A DNA stretch of 64,000 nt, taken from contig CM055908.1 of NCBI GenBank assembly GCA_029582155.1, positions 18,763,406 to 18,827,405 on the forward strand. Reading direction: 5' to 3'. The translations under genes and the position numbers were made by a program. The notes under the pieces are model-generated. The model was not told the DNA's origin, did no database searches, and was given only the letters and a program-made list of their open reading frames with translations. The stretch comes from Panopea generosa (Eukaryota; Mollusca; Bivalvia; Adapedonta; Hiatellidae). Of this stretch, positions 1-13,756 are shown piece by piece (position 1 is the stretch's first letter; every line of letters starts with the position of its first letter).

Positions 1-302
1 TTTTTTAACCAGTATTTTAAGACAAGACCCCGGCACACTCATCTGACAGCAGTTTTAAATTTCCATATTAAGTGGTAAACTCAAAGACAAAAACACAAAA
101 CATATAATTAAAATAGTTTATTTGCATTAAAATCAATACATAATCATACAAGTGAATATCAAAATAATACAACCATTATATTTCTTCAACATGAATTAAA
201 ACATCACATTAATCCAAAATTTCATTCTTTGTAATATGCTAATCAGTTTTTTTTATTAAACAGATGTCATGCTTGTTGGATGTGATATTTAAAATTTAGT
301 CC

Positions 303-492
303 ACCTGGTTCCTGTTTCACCAACATATACATAAATACTTAAAAACTTAAATCTAAGAAAAGCAACCAGGTGATCATGCTTATCCAATGGTTCCAGTCGA
401 ACTGCATATGGGTTCATTGATATTGATGACTGAATATATAAAATGCCAGTCAAAACTTAGTTAAGTTTTAAAGTATTTAAGTAAGCCAGACT
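303..492. mobile_element. Foldback MITE copy (CCTGTTTCACCAACAT family)
   Basis: The left side has GTTCCTGTTTCACCAACATA followed by ACTTAAAAACTTA. The right side has TAAGTTTTAAAGTATTTAAG in inverted relation. Related copies lie at 5283-5510 and 48066-48247. Confidence 0.55.
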
Positions 493-639
493 GTAATCTA
501 AAGTGTTATATATACGTTGTTCAGTTGCTTTAAAGGGTCACATGGCAATTTCATATATTTTCACTTGCCGGTAAAATTATTTCTGAAATTACATGTCTAT
601 AATATGTACATGATACCATTATGATATTAAAATGCATCA

Positions 640-880
640 AGGAATCATAGAGAGAAGGAAAGGCAATTGATTGAGATTTTGTGAATGCTCGTGTATTCAC
701 CCAAAATCTCGCAATATCTCGTTTTTTATTATCTTCACTACCATTCATCTCAAAAACACAGATCAAAATTCTTGCACTGCAGAATGAAATTGTCATTAAA
801 ACAATACTATTTCCAGAAATTTGTGTTTAAAATTGTTGAATTAGTTGTGATTACAAAATGTGTATACCCGGTACTACATC
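640..880 (+). mobile_element. Dispersed repeat, copy 1
   Basis: Shares GAGATTTTGTGAATGCTC, CTCGCAATATCTCGTTTT and TTTGTGTTTAAAATTGTTGA with the inverted copy at 7840-8090 and the internally deleted copy at 38165-38290. Type unknown. Confidence 0.55.
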
Positions 881-1699
881 TGAAATAACAACAAATTATG
901 ACAATTTTTTTCTTCAAACCTCAATATCTTTGATTCAAGATCATTTTGCGTGATCAAAACATGTTTAAACATCTAAGATGACCAAAAAATGTATGCGAAA
1001 CTTGAGTTTTGTTACCACTGTGGAAAGTAGCATAATCCTCGCTAACTATTTGTTACTGCTGTGGAAACTTTGATCATATATGAGAAGATTTTCATTCATA
1101 TTTTAATACATTTGTGTGAAACCAATAATCGTATAAACAACTGTTAATAATTTCTTATATATGAGGTTACAGATAAACAAGAATTGGAGGTCGAAAATTC
1201 CAATTTGATAATTTTTTACAGGCGAAAAGACATATTAAATTTGTGAAAATTATTTCCATTTTGCCGTTTGTATCTTTAAGCCAAATACAACTTGATAACT
1301 ATATTTTTATTTCAGCACATACGAAATAAGGAAACATAAATAATAAATAAAATGACATTATTTATAGGTTATCATGCTACATATTAAACGCAATTATATT
1401 ATCTATAGTAATAAAAGGCTATATTAGACCAAATGTTAAAGAGTATAAATGCAATACTAGTATATATGGACGGATGAGTTTGAAACCAAGATCTTTTAAA
1501 TATCAAATAGAAATAACTGCTGCTATACACAGAAGTGTCTCTTATTTTACATAATATTTTTATAAAACCCAAAAAAGAACATTAATAAAATAACAATCTT
1601 AGTTTCCTTTAATACTTGTAAATCATGATAGTATCATATCATACAGCTGACTGGCTGTAACTTTCCTGGAAAATGTGTTCCCTGCGCACTACACTTCAC

Positions 1700-2775
1700 A
1701 TATATTATATGGTATTTTCTGGACATATATTTTGCACATGCTTTATACTGGTATGTTCTAGACCTATATTTTACATATAGTATATATGGTATGTTCTAGA
1801 CCTACATTTTACATATACTATAATGGTGTTCTAAGACCTACATTTTACATATACTATATATGGTATGTTCTGGACCTACATTTTACATATACTATATATG
1901 GTATGTTCTGGACCTACATTTCACATATACTATATATGTTATAATCTAGACTTATATTTTGCTTATACTACATATGGTATGTTCTAGACCTATATTTTGC
2001 TTATACTATATCTGGTATGTTCTAGACCTATATTTTGCTTATACTTTAGACTGCTATGTTCTAGATCTACATTTTACATATACTATATATGGTATATTCT
2101 AGACCTATATTTTGCTTATACTATATATGGTATGTTCTAGATCTACATTTTACATATACTATATATGGTATATTCTAGACCTATATTTTGCTTATACTGT
2201 ATATGGTATGTTCTGGATCTACATTTTACATATATTATATACACGGTATGTTCTAGATCTACATTTTGCATATACTATATAATCGTATGTTCTAGACCTA
2301 CATTTTGCATATGCTATATACTGGTATGTTCTAGACCTATATTTTGCTTATACTATATATGGTATGTTCTAGATCTACATTTTACATGTACTTTATATGA
2401 TATGTTCTAGATCTACATTTTACATATACTGTATATGATATGTTCTAGATCTACATTTTACATATACTATATATGGTATATTCTAGACCTATATTTTGCT
2501 TATACTATATATGGTATATTCTAGACCTTTATTTTGCATATACTATATATGGTATGTTCTAGCCCTACATTTTGCATATACTATATATTGGTATGTTCTA
2601 GCCCTACATTTAGCATATACTATATATGGTATGTTCTAGACCGATACATACTTCACGTATACTATATATGGTATATTCTAGACCTATAATTTGCTTATAC
2701 TATATATGGTATGTTCTAAATTGTATTATCTATACCTACATTTTGCATATACTATATTTGATATGTTCTGGACCG
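1700..2775. repeat. 38-bp minisatellite
   Basis: About 27 units of GGTATGTTCTAGACCTACAT plus TTTGCATATACTATATAT with many substitutions. It is palindrome-poor and AT-rich. It produces a spurious cysteine/tyrosine-rich open frame. Confidence 0.9.
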
Positions 2776-3504
2776 TTCAAATTCAAAATCTAAAGATAGT
2801 CCCTTGAAGTTGATGGTTTACTTTGGAAGAACATTTTTAGAATTATATAAAATGTAGTTATTAAATAGAATAAAAGCATATCAACTTGAATATGATATGC
2901 ACTCAAGCCAGTTTTTCTAAAAATAATTATTGAAAAAACTTATGATTATTGTTTTCATTTACATTGTTCTAAAGACAAAGATTTTTTTAAAAAAACACTT
3001 AAATTACAATGATTGTAAAACACATTTTTACAAATTAAACAAATCACTCTCAATGTCTTCCTGGACAGAACCAGTACTAAGCACGTGTCTTGCACAGAGA
3101 GCACTACAAGTAGCCATGGCGGGGGACAAAACCAGGACTCTGATCTCGTGTCCGATGTTCTACCGCTGGACGACAAGCTTCAGAGTTTTTATGTATAGAA
3201 GTGATTGACAAATGATATTCATTGTTCAGAAAAAAAGTAATATAAAGCGAAAATAAAATTTGATTTGGAGTGTATACCAGTACTGAAGCTGCTATATTTT
3301 TGTGAATACAAATCCTGATCGCTAAATAAATTGTTAAATATCATTTTATCATTTATATTTAAAATGGTATTAAAAAATATGTAAAGAAGTACATATTTTA
3401 AACATATTATGTTAAAATACCATTATAGTTCTACTTTCCTGTATAGGAAGTATTTACTTGCATGTCAAAATTGTTTTATTTGGATTTGTAAAACCATTAA
3501 ATAA

Positions 3505-3668
3505 TATCAAACTAGTACATGCATGATACAACTCAATACAAAATAATATCAAACTGGTACATGCATGATACAACTCAATACAAAATAATATCAAACTGGT
3601 ACATGCATGATACAACTCAATACAAAATAATATCAAACTGGTACATGCATGATACAACTCAATACACA
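3505..3668. repeat. 41-bp tandem repeat, four copies
   Basis: Four almost identical units containing AAACTGGTACATGCATGATA. They create short repeated open frames on both strands that are not genes. Confidence 0.9.
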
Positions 3669-4598
3669 GAGTTCAAAAATTTGAATCTAAAACCTTTTAT
3701 GTGGGAGTCTCATTAAAGCTCTTGTTTAGAAAGATAACCATATATTTTCTTGTCAAAATCATTTTATTTAAATTTAAAAAATCTCAAAATTATACACCAC
3801 CTGCAAATGTAAGAGTTGCTAACCTATAAGTACTGAAATGTGAATTTTGAAGATTTTCTATTAAGATACTTTACAAATTTCTTCTGTGTGGTAAACAGTT
3901 AATTAACTTGTCAAAATAACATTTTCAGTTTTCAATTTTATACGAAGACTTAATCATTTGATGAATTCAGAGCCAGTTCATACAATGCAGTTTCTGTTTT
4001 TATTTTAACTTGTTATGCAGGATGTGAATGGCAAGTGCATTAAAACAAAATGAGATAAAATAGATAGAGTGATCATACATGGATTTGGTTGGGATAAAAA
4101 GTTCACGAGAAAACATTTATTTTAAGGGATGAAGTTTTCTAACTGAAACCGAAAAAGCCATGAATGATTCTTTGTCTTGCATACCAGACAAACAGTTAAA
4201 CCTGTCATCCAAGCATCCTCTCAAAGAAAAGAGCTAAAATGAACCCTAAAGGCAAGTGGCTGTTTAATACAGGGTCATTAAAACTAAAATTATAAAAACG
4301 GTAAATAGAAAATGTGACTGTTTCTGACAAATGGTTGCTTAGCCACAACACAAGTTTGACTGTACTGAATAATTATTCCAATTTAATTCACCATCATTTG
4401 TTTACCACAATCCTGTTTTGACATCAAATCATATACTTTAAATTGCAATGTTTGTATGTGACATCACAGTGAGAGGGAGTACCATATTTTGATTGTTTAA
4501 GCATTTCAGGCAAATTGTTATTACATGTTAAGACAAGTTTATCGTTTCTGGCACACCTACATAATCGCTTTCTCGCAGCAACGGAAATGGCCATGACC
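3669..4598. other. Gene-free AT-rich spacer
   Basis: I see no exon, RNA gene or clear element here. Confidence 0.5.
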
Positions 4599-5275
4599 TG
4601 GTATACTCTCAATAGAATTAACAGAGATACTGATCTCACACGTCTTCGTGAGTTTGGGCTGAGATTTACCAAACCTACATCAGTTTGCCATTGTTTGATA
4701 ATGCATGCCATTAGCAGAGATAATGATCTAAGATGGGCTGAGAGTTTACCAAACCTACGTCAGTTTGCCATTGCTTGATTATACATGCCATTAGCAGAGA
4801 TACTGATCTAAGATGGGCTGAGAGTATACCAAACCTACGTCAGTTTGCCATTGCTTGATTATACATGCCATTAGCAGAGATAATGATCTAAGATGGGCTG
4901 AGAGTATACCAAACCTACGTCAGTTTGCCATTGCTTGATCATACATGCCATTAGCAGAGATATTGATCTAAGATGGGCTGAGAGTATACCAAACCTACGT
5001 CAGTTTGCCATTGCTTGATCATACATGCCATTAGCAGAGATATTGATCTAAGATGGGCTGAGAGTAGATCAAACCTACGTCAGTTTGCCATTGCTTGATC
5101 ATACATGCCATTAGCAGAGATACTGATCTAAGATGGGCTGAGAGTATACCAAACCTACGTCAGTTTGCCATTGCTTGATTATACATGCCATTAGCAGAGA
5201 TACTGATCTAAGATGGGCTGAGAGTATACCAAACCTACGTCAGTTTGCCATTGCTTGATTATACATGCCATTCCA
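4599..5275. repeat. 80-bp tandem array
   Basis: About eight units with AGATGGGCTGAGAGTATACC and CTACGTCAGTTTGCCATTGC. The period equals that of the exon array at 58-64 kb, but the sequences are unrelated and no in-frame exon is evident. Confidence 0.9.
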
Positions 5276-5282
5276 CTGAGTA

Positions 5283-5510
5283 TGACCAGGCTTCTGTTTC
5301 ACAAACATTTATCTCAAACATTACTTAAATGCTTAAAAACTTACCATAATTTTGACTGGTTACATATATATTCTTTAACCAATGTCAGTGAATCCATATT
5401 CACTTTTCATGAGTCAGTCTTAAATCATAATCACCTGGATGCTTTGATTTAAGTATGTAAGTATTTAAATATATACATGTCCTTGCATATGTAGGTGAAA
5501 CAGGAGCCTG
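5283..5510. mobile_element. Foldback MITE copy (CCTGTTTCACCAACAT family)
   Basis: Left GGCTTCTGTTTCACAAACAT and right TATGTAGGTGAAACAGGAGC are inverted copies. It sits just past the 80-bp array. Confidence 0.65.
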
Positions 5511-5699
5511 CCTGTGATCTGTTAGTGTGCATTATTATACCACATAAATCCATCGGTTACGATTCAGACACCAAGGTTTATATAACATCTCCTTTATCAC
5601 AGTTTTCAATAACTTAAAATGTTAAAAATGATTGATGTGGTTAATAAATAATCCCACCAAAAGCTATCATTTGGACAAGATTTACAATCCAATTCTTTA

Positions 5700-5894
5700 T
5701 CAAGATGTTTCTACTGGTTTGAAGATTTGCTTAAGTGCTGGAGGTATTGTTTCATCCTCAACAATTCTCAGCCCAAGTTCATCAATATTCATGTCATTGA
5801 TGCCACGCTGTCGATGTTGTATGTATTTCTTTCTCCACTGTATTGCCAATAGAACAGCACTCTCCGAGTCATCTGACGAGGTTGAAGATAAACC
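5700..5894 (-). CDS. Terminal coding exon of vinculin-like gene
   Basis: The acceptor is TTTATTTGCAG; reading is in phase 0 to TGA at 5702-5700. The 64 residues begin [20 protein letters not shown], then [11 protein letters not shown] and an acidic/aliphatic end with [15 protein letters not shown] lies where vinculin has its basic C-terminal motif, but this protein continues about 45 residues longer. I saw no AATAAA close downstream. The intron side is a 45-bp minisatellite that reaches to within about 15 bases of the acceptor. Confidence 0.72.
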   Translation of the reverse strand, partial: GLSSTSSDDSESAVLLAIQWRKKYIQHRQRGINDMNIDELGLRIVEDETIPPALKQIFKPVETS

Positions 5895-8800
5895 CTGCAA
5901 ATAAATAAACCAGACATAACTTAACATGATTCAGTTGTAATGACACTAAATAAACCAGACATGACTTAACATGATTCAGTTGTAATGACACTAAATAAAC
6001 CAGACATAACATAACATGATTCAGTTGTAACGACACTAAATAAACCAGACATAACATAACATGATTCAGTTGTAACGACACTAAATAAACCAGACATGAC
6101 TTAACATGATTCAGTTGTAACGACACTAAATAAACTAGACATGACTTAACATGATTCAGATGTAACGACACTAAATAAACCAGATAATACTTAACATGCT
6201 TCAGTTGAAATGACACTAAATAAACCAGATAATACTTAACATACTTCAGTTGAAATGACCCTAAATAAACCAGACATAACTTAACATGCTTCAGTTTAAA
6301 TGACACTAAATAAACCAGACATAACTTAACATGCTTCAGTTGAAATGACACTCAATAAACCAGATAATACTTAACATGCTTCAGTTGAAATGACACTAAA
6401 TAAACCAGACATAACTTAACATGCTTCAGTTGAAATGACACTCAATAAACCAGATAATACTTAACATGCTTCAGTTGAAATGACACTAAATAAACCAGAC
6501 ATAACTTAACATGCTTCAGTTGTTATAACACTAAATAAACCAGACATAATTTATCATGATTCAGTTGTAACTACAGTTGAAATAACACTAAACAAACAAC
6601 ATCTTAAGTATAACATATGTTGCTATAGTTGTTAACATAACTCATAGCTTAAATGCCTCAATTAAGTTGTATAGAAGTTAACTATTAAATATAACTTAAG
6701 ACATTTTAAGAAACTACAATTATTACAACGAAACAAAATTAACTACTCATTATAACTTAAGAAACTTAATCAACCACAATTGCAATGAAATTTATTCAAC
6801 CTCTTTTTATAACTTAGTATTATAACAAAGTGTATTTTATTTTGATTGTTATCATAGAATGGATGACAGTGAGTATTTTGTGAGGTTAAGCAGAATTTAT
6901 CCATACACTCTATCAAAATATAAAAAAAAGTACTATGTTTTTAAAAAGAAAAACATGATTTTAAAAACTCATAACAGTCAAATTCAAGCTTATGATTGCC
7001 ATTTCCATGACAATTATTATTATATGAATGTGTTTTAACTAAATACTAGATGTAAACAATTTTCTTTTTTCTTCTGCATCGCTTGTAAAAAATTTGCAGC
7101 CAAAATTCAAGGATGGGTATGTTTTTGAGGAGGTAGTAACAAAAAAATTTGTACGGTAACATGGCATTGTGTTTATTATTTCTGATAATGCATGAACATA
7201 CATTAAACTTAAATACTGGGAAGTTTTATAAAATTCTCTACATAGGAAAAAAATGACAAAAACTATAGAAATCATTTTTAACAAAGAGCTACAACAATAA
7301 ACTATACACACTATAATAACATAGGATTTTAGTTTTAGTTAATGGCCAGTAAAACAAGAGTAACTTAATTGCTTCAAACGATTAGCTAGGTTAAGTCAAT
7401 AGTCGTTGAATAATATATATCTGTGCACAATAGAAGCCCAATCTATCAAGAAGCCATTAAGTATATGAATTGGTATGATGCAGTTTTATATAAGAAATTA
7501 AGCCGACACAGCATTAAAATCCTTTCAAAATAGGTAAACTGTCTAACATGAACACTTTCATATTGAATATTTGAATATTTCAAACTAAATATTGTGCTTT
7601 AGCAAGGACTTAAATAGAAGGATAGGAAACTTTCATCTCCTGACTAAATGTTGATAAAATAGCACACTATTCCATTAATTATTTTGTAAATAACCATTCA
7701 TAATTTACAGGGAACTGATTTCTTGTACATAAAATGTAAATTGTATGTAATTTTAGATGATTTAAAATGTTTCGATCTCAAAAAATGAACTTAATTTCAA
7801 AATATTGAGGTGCGATGTAAAATTCATCATAATCTATTGTTATTTTAGCAGCAGCATTGAGATTTTGAAATCAGAAGTACTTCAACAATTTTAAACAGAA
7901 ATTGCTGGGAATAGTATTGTTTTGATGAGAATTTCATTTCGCAATGAAATAATTTTTATTTGTGTTCCTGAGATGAGTGGACGGTGAGATAATTGAAAAC
8001 GAGATATTGCGATATTTTGCATGAATACGCGAGTGTTCACAAAATATCAATCAGTTGCCTTTCTTTCTCTATATAATTCCTTGGCTTCAGCTGTGATGAG
8101 TTTTTATAAATTGAGCAACTGTAAGTTTGTTATATTAGTTGATCTTCTAGAGAACATATACATGTAAATTAATTTTTAATGCTAACTTGCATTATTCATT
8201 CAATGTGAAATATCCCTGTCACTTCTCTACTATCTGGACAGATTCATCTGGTTTCATTAATGCGAAATTGATTAAAGCAATTTCTGTAGGATAACAAAAT
8301 CAATATATTTTTGCACAGCTCAGTGCAACAATTTTACATCTTAAACTTGCTTTAAATTGATTTCAACATCGACATTTTCTTTTCTTGAAAAAAGGTTTGC
8401 CATTACCCAATTCTTTTAATTTACGTTTTAAATTTGCCGTAAATGAATTTAAATGTCAAATTATTTTAGAGAGATTTCTTAAAAGAAGGCAAACAAAATC
8501 TTAAAAAACAGTTGAATAGTCTGTTGTATTTTGTGAGCAATAGTGCAGGGAGATGGATTCAGTATATACTGAAGACAGGGTGGTGGGGTAGGGGTGGGTA
8601 AGTGGGGTGTAATTTTTTGGCAATGAGGAGCAATATAATGTTTGAAATTCAACTGTTCGGCTTGAAAGCAGCCAAACTACATGACTACATAAATGGACTG
8701 ATGAAATGAAAAACAAAATCTTCACTGCATCAAAGCATGTTAGCACTTCAACGGATTTCCAATATCATTCTCAAATAATAATCATTCTGAAACCTCTGAT

Positions 8801-11800
8801 TTGAAACCTAGACAACAGCTGTTGATTAGACAGTGCACTCGACTATTCAAATATTTGTCACAAAAGAACAAATTTGATTGAGACTGATGACAAATTTAAC
8901 TTACTAAATTCAGTAGGTCTTATAACTGCAATACCTTGTATGAAATTCAATCCAATATTTGCATTGGTTGCTGAGTTGTAGAATTTCTATTTCAAACAAA
9001 AGCCATATTTTGCAAAAATATCTGGCAAGAGTTCTCCAACCTAAATGTAGTTGGTTTTATGACTACAAAGCCATACGTAAAGTTTCAATCAAATACATTG
9101 AGTGGTTGGTGTGATATGGACTTGACGGTACTTGCACGCAAAACTTTAACCAAAATGTCTAAGTCAAAGAAGGATTGTAATTTCATAATATTCATGCAAG
9201 AGTTATCTCACTTAGTTATTGTAGTAGGTTTTGTGTGAATTTTTAATCAAATACATTGAGTGTTTGTTGAGATGGACTTGATGGTACTTGCATGCAAAAT
9301 TTTAACCAGAATTTCTAAGTCAAACCAGGGCAATAATTTTGCACTATGGACATCCAAGTGTTATCTAACTTAGTTATTGTAGTAAGTTTGATGACTGGGA
9401 AATCTTGTGTAAAGTTTCAAGTAAACACATGTAATGGTTACTGGGATAGAGACTTGCATGCAAAACTTAAACCAAGGAGTGATGCCAACACCAATCCCAG
9501 TGAGAAGAATAGCTCTCTTTATTCTTCAAATAGTTGACCTAATAAAGAGCCACACAATTCTTATATGAGACCCATATAAAGATATTAATATATGTAAATA
9601 TTGTAATCATATGCTAATATTTTTTCATATGAATTGTATATGAAACCTAGCATATGAGAATGACAATAAAAGCAGATGAATTCATATGACTCTGAAAACA
9701 TCCTATGTAAATCTAGATAATTTCATATGAGAATCATATGTGAGTTGACTGCCTAGATACAGAGTTCTTTTTTCAACACATATATATGCAGTATTTAAGC
9801 TATTTTGTCTGAAAAACTCATTGATATAAAGATATTAATAAATCTTACAATAATACCTCAATATGTTATTTACTATTCCACGCAATAAAATTGTTGATCA
9901 TTGAAGAGGTCTTCATAAAGTGTTTGACTGTTAGGCATGGGAATTTAGACTGTGTTTAGTTTTGGATCATACCTTGTGCAGTAAATTACAGAAACACAGT
10001 CTAAGAGGTGCTGCTGGACATGCTTAGTAAAGAATCCAAAACTCAGCTACATTTCAGCTAACTCTTTACTTCATATAGACGCCTTTGGACACCTCTAATA
10101 CAGACATCTTTGAACACCTTTTATAGAAAGCTTTTGAACTATTGGGTGAATTATGTTTATATTAACTGACAGAGTGGAAAACTGTGCAGGAAGTGTTCAG
10201 ATTGCTCATTACGAGCAATCTGAACTCTTCCTGCACTGTTTTCAAAGGCCTCCTGTGATTGGTGTAGGAAAACGCACATCTATGGAGTAAAGGGCTTAAC
10301 TAGCCGCACCATAATCGTTGATGGTTTATTTACTAATGCAACATTATGGGCATATATTTTTCATGTAAATGGATTTATATTGTATTCATTAATTTAATTA
10401 TTAATTTAAGCATAATATGTGCATTAAACTCAAATTATTTATTGAAGAAAAAAAGTTTATTTTATTCCAATTTGTTTATGTGAACATGCACTGACCATCA
10501 ATTTGATTTTACCAAATTGAATCAAATTGACATAACCCAGTGACCCTTCACCTATTTTACTAACATAACTAATATAAATTTGGAATGTCTCCTAAGTTAA
10601 TAATAATGATAGAAACCCATTTCCAGTCAAAACAACACTTACGATTGAAATCTGGCAAACATCATCTTTTTCTGCATCAATAACTGTTTATATGCTTACA
10701 TAAAAACATGCATCGTAATATGCATTCATCATCTCAGCGAATTGTTTACATAGCAGTGGTGCATAATTTGTTTTTGGTCCTGTAGTTCTGCCAAGCATAT
10801 TATATCATGAGACTTAAAAAATTTATGTAGTCTGTTGAAAGACACAAGAGATTTGATTTGAAATAAAGATGCAATTTTCCACAAAACATTTAGACTCAAA
10901 ACAATTCATATGTTTTTAAAGTTTTCAAGAGTATTCATATTGTGATATAACAAATGTATTCATATTGTGATATAAAAAATGTATTGATATTGTGATATAA
11001 TAAATGTATTCATATTGTGATATAACAATATATTTATATTGTGATATAAAAATGTATTCATATTGTGATATAATAAATGTATTCATATTGTGATATAACA
11101 ATGTATTCATATTTGGATAAAAAAAAATGTATTCATATTGTGATATAACAATGTATTCATATTTGGATATAAAAAAATGTATTCATATTGTGATATAATA
11201 AATGTATTCATATTGTGATATAACAATGTATTCATATTGTGATATAACAATGTAGTCATATTGTGATATAATAAATGTATTCATATTGTGATATAACAAT
11301 GTATTCATATTGTGATATAATAAATGTATTCATATTGTGATATAACAATGTATTCATATTGTGATATAACAATGTAGTCATATTGTGATATAATAAATGA
11401 TTCTTATTAAGGATCATCATCAGATTCCCCCAGGTGATAATTCCGATATTCTCCATTCATCCTTGATAAATGGCGAGTATCGTAATGGATTAGCCGTGGG
11501 TATTGGACGATGATTTAGGATCAGACAGGCCCAGTTTTCTTAAAGATTCACCATCAAGACTAAAAGTTCATAAACACTGTATTTTGATTTACATTAACTA
11601 TATAATTATTATCAAGCTATAACTGCATTTATTAAGGTGAAAAACTATCCCTTCAATCAAGATTTTTAATTCTGAAAATGCAAAGGGCAATAACTCAGTC
11701 AAAAATTATTGAACAGGAACACAAAAGGAATATCCACAGCTAGACCTCACACTGATCCTTCCAAACAAGTTTCAGCTAAATCTGACCACAGATATGGTAT

Positions 11801-13695
11801 AAGAGGAGCTCTCCGGACAAGTGTTATAGTTACAAAAATGCAAAGAGCCGTAACACAGTCCTTAGTCAAAATTATTGAACAGAAGTTCAAAAGGAATATG
11901 TGCAATCAGACCTCACACTGATCCTTCACAGCAAAATTTGGCTAAATCTGACCCAAAATGCTGGAAGAATTATCTTGACACGATTTTGTAACCAGACAGA
12001 CAGCACAAAAATAATATGTCTCCATGAGAGAGGGGAGACTGAGCTCAGGAGACATAATTATCTCTAATGAATCTACCAGTATTTGTATATATATATATAT
12101 GTTCCAGTGTTTAATGTCACAGGACTCTGAGGCACTGGCAAGATCCATTATTTGCATTGTAAAATATTCAGAGTCCTTTCTACCACTAGAAATAGTATAA
12201 AAGTTCCCACTCCAAACAGTATTAAATAGTTTTTAATTGAATAATTAATATGCTAACCTAACAAGTAGCAATATACCATCACCGAGCCAAGTAGTCCTTC
12301 AACTATTTACTAAATCTTGATCATTAATCTTAAGTTTCCCAGTCACCTTAAAATAAAACTAGACTGGACTGGACAGCCTGTCACTACCCTTTAAAATCAG
12401 CCAGTGTTTTTTTACTATTAACATTGGTATGAAGTGGCCGGGGAAACAATCTTCCAGCCCTCTTGCACTTAAATAATATACCTGTGAGACATTGATGTTA
12501 TATTGGTTACATTTAAATTCGTTACAATTAAACGGAATTATAATACTTTACATATACACACTTTTATGCAGACAGCCTCACAGGCAGACATCATCTGTAG
12601 GATTTTCTTCATGAGGTTCTGTGCATTCTGGACCAGAATACGGTCAGCCTAGATGGAGATAAATAGTAAATAATGTCAGCCTAGATGAATATAAATAGTG
12701 AATACTGTCAGCCTAGATGGAGATAAATAGTAAACAATGTCAGCTTAGATGGAGATAAATAGTAAAATAATGTCAGCCTAGATGGAGATAAATAGTAAAG
12801 AATGTCAGCCTAGATGGAGATAAATAGTAAATAATGTCAGCCTAGATTGAGATAAACAGTAAATACTGTCAGCCTAGATGGAGATAAATAGTAAATAATG
12901 TCAGCCTAGATGAAGATTATTATCAAATAACGTCAGCCTAGTTGGAGATATATATTAAATAATGTCAGCCTAGATGAATATAAATGGTAAATAATGTCAG
13001 CCTAGATGGATATAAAAGGTAAATAACGTTAGCCTAGAAGGAGATAAATATTAAATAATGTCAGCCTAGATGGAGATAAATATTAAATAATGTCAGCCTA
13101 GATGGATATAAAAGGTAAATAACGTCAGCCTAGAAGGAGATAAATATTAAATAATGTCAGCCTAGAAGGAGATAAATATTAAATAATGTCAGCCCAGATT
13201 GAGATGAATAGTCAATAATGTCAGCCTAGATGGGGATAAAGAGTCAATACTGTCAGCCTAGATGGAGATAAATAGTCAATAATGTCAGCCTAGATGGGGA
13301 TAAATAGTCAATACTGTCAGCTTAGATGGAGATAAATAGTCAATACTGTCAGCCTAGATGGAGATAAATAGTAAATACTGTCAGCCTAGATGGAGATCAA
13401 TCATAAATAATGTCAGTCTAGAAGGAGATGAATAGTAAATAATACAAGCCTAGATATAATTAGTAAATAATATAAGCCTATATGGATAGAAATAGTCAAC
13501 ATTGTCATCCCATATGGAGATGTAACCAGACTGGGTCTCTAAGGAAGAAACAAGGATACCAGTAATGATCAGCATCATATAGCACATATACTGCAGTGAA
13601 ATATGTTATCTTGTCTTCTCTTAGCTGTTTGAAATACTGTACATAATGATGACTAGTGCTAGCACACAATCACATAAAGTTTTAAGTGCACAATG

Positions 13696-13756
<61 letters not shown>

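Larger units (their letters stand above)
1..1700. other. Gene-free flank with dispersed repeats
   Basis: AT-rich DNA with no supportable coding exon. It holds a foldback MITE copy at about 303-492 and a dispersed element at about 640-880 that recurs inverted at 7840-8090 and shortened at 38165-38290. Confidence 0.6.

Noticed and set aside
2165..2410. Cys/Tyr-rich plus-strand open frame
   Set aside because: Produced by the 38-bp minisatellite; a repeat artefact.
1700..2775. CRISPR-like regular repeats
   Set aside because: The units are directly adjacent degenerate tandem repeats with no unique spacers, in a eukaryotic context. This holds for all arrays here.
3050..3190. Possible small coding exon with GC-rich sequence
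   Set aside because: The block TGTCTTCCTGGACAGAACCA recurs near 53530 and resembles the SINE-D body; no splice-consistent frame.
4599..5275. 80-bp array considered as a second exon array
   Set aside because: No unit gives an in-frame segment with both splice sites, and the vinculin-like gene already ends at 5700. The equal period looks coincidental.
5869..6351. 160-codon minus-strand frame running into the terminal exon
   Set aside because: It is the 45-bp array, and it enters the exon in the wrong frame relative to the phase-consistent gene model.
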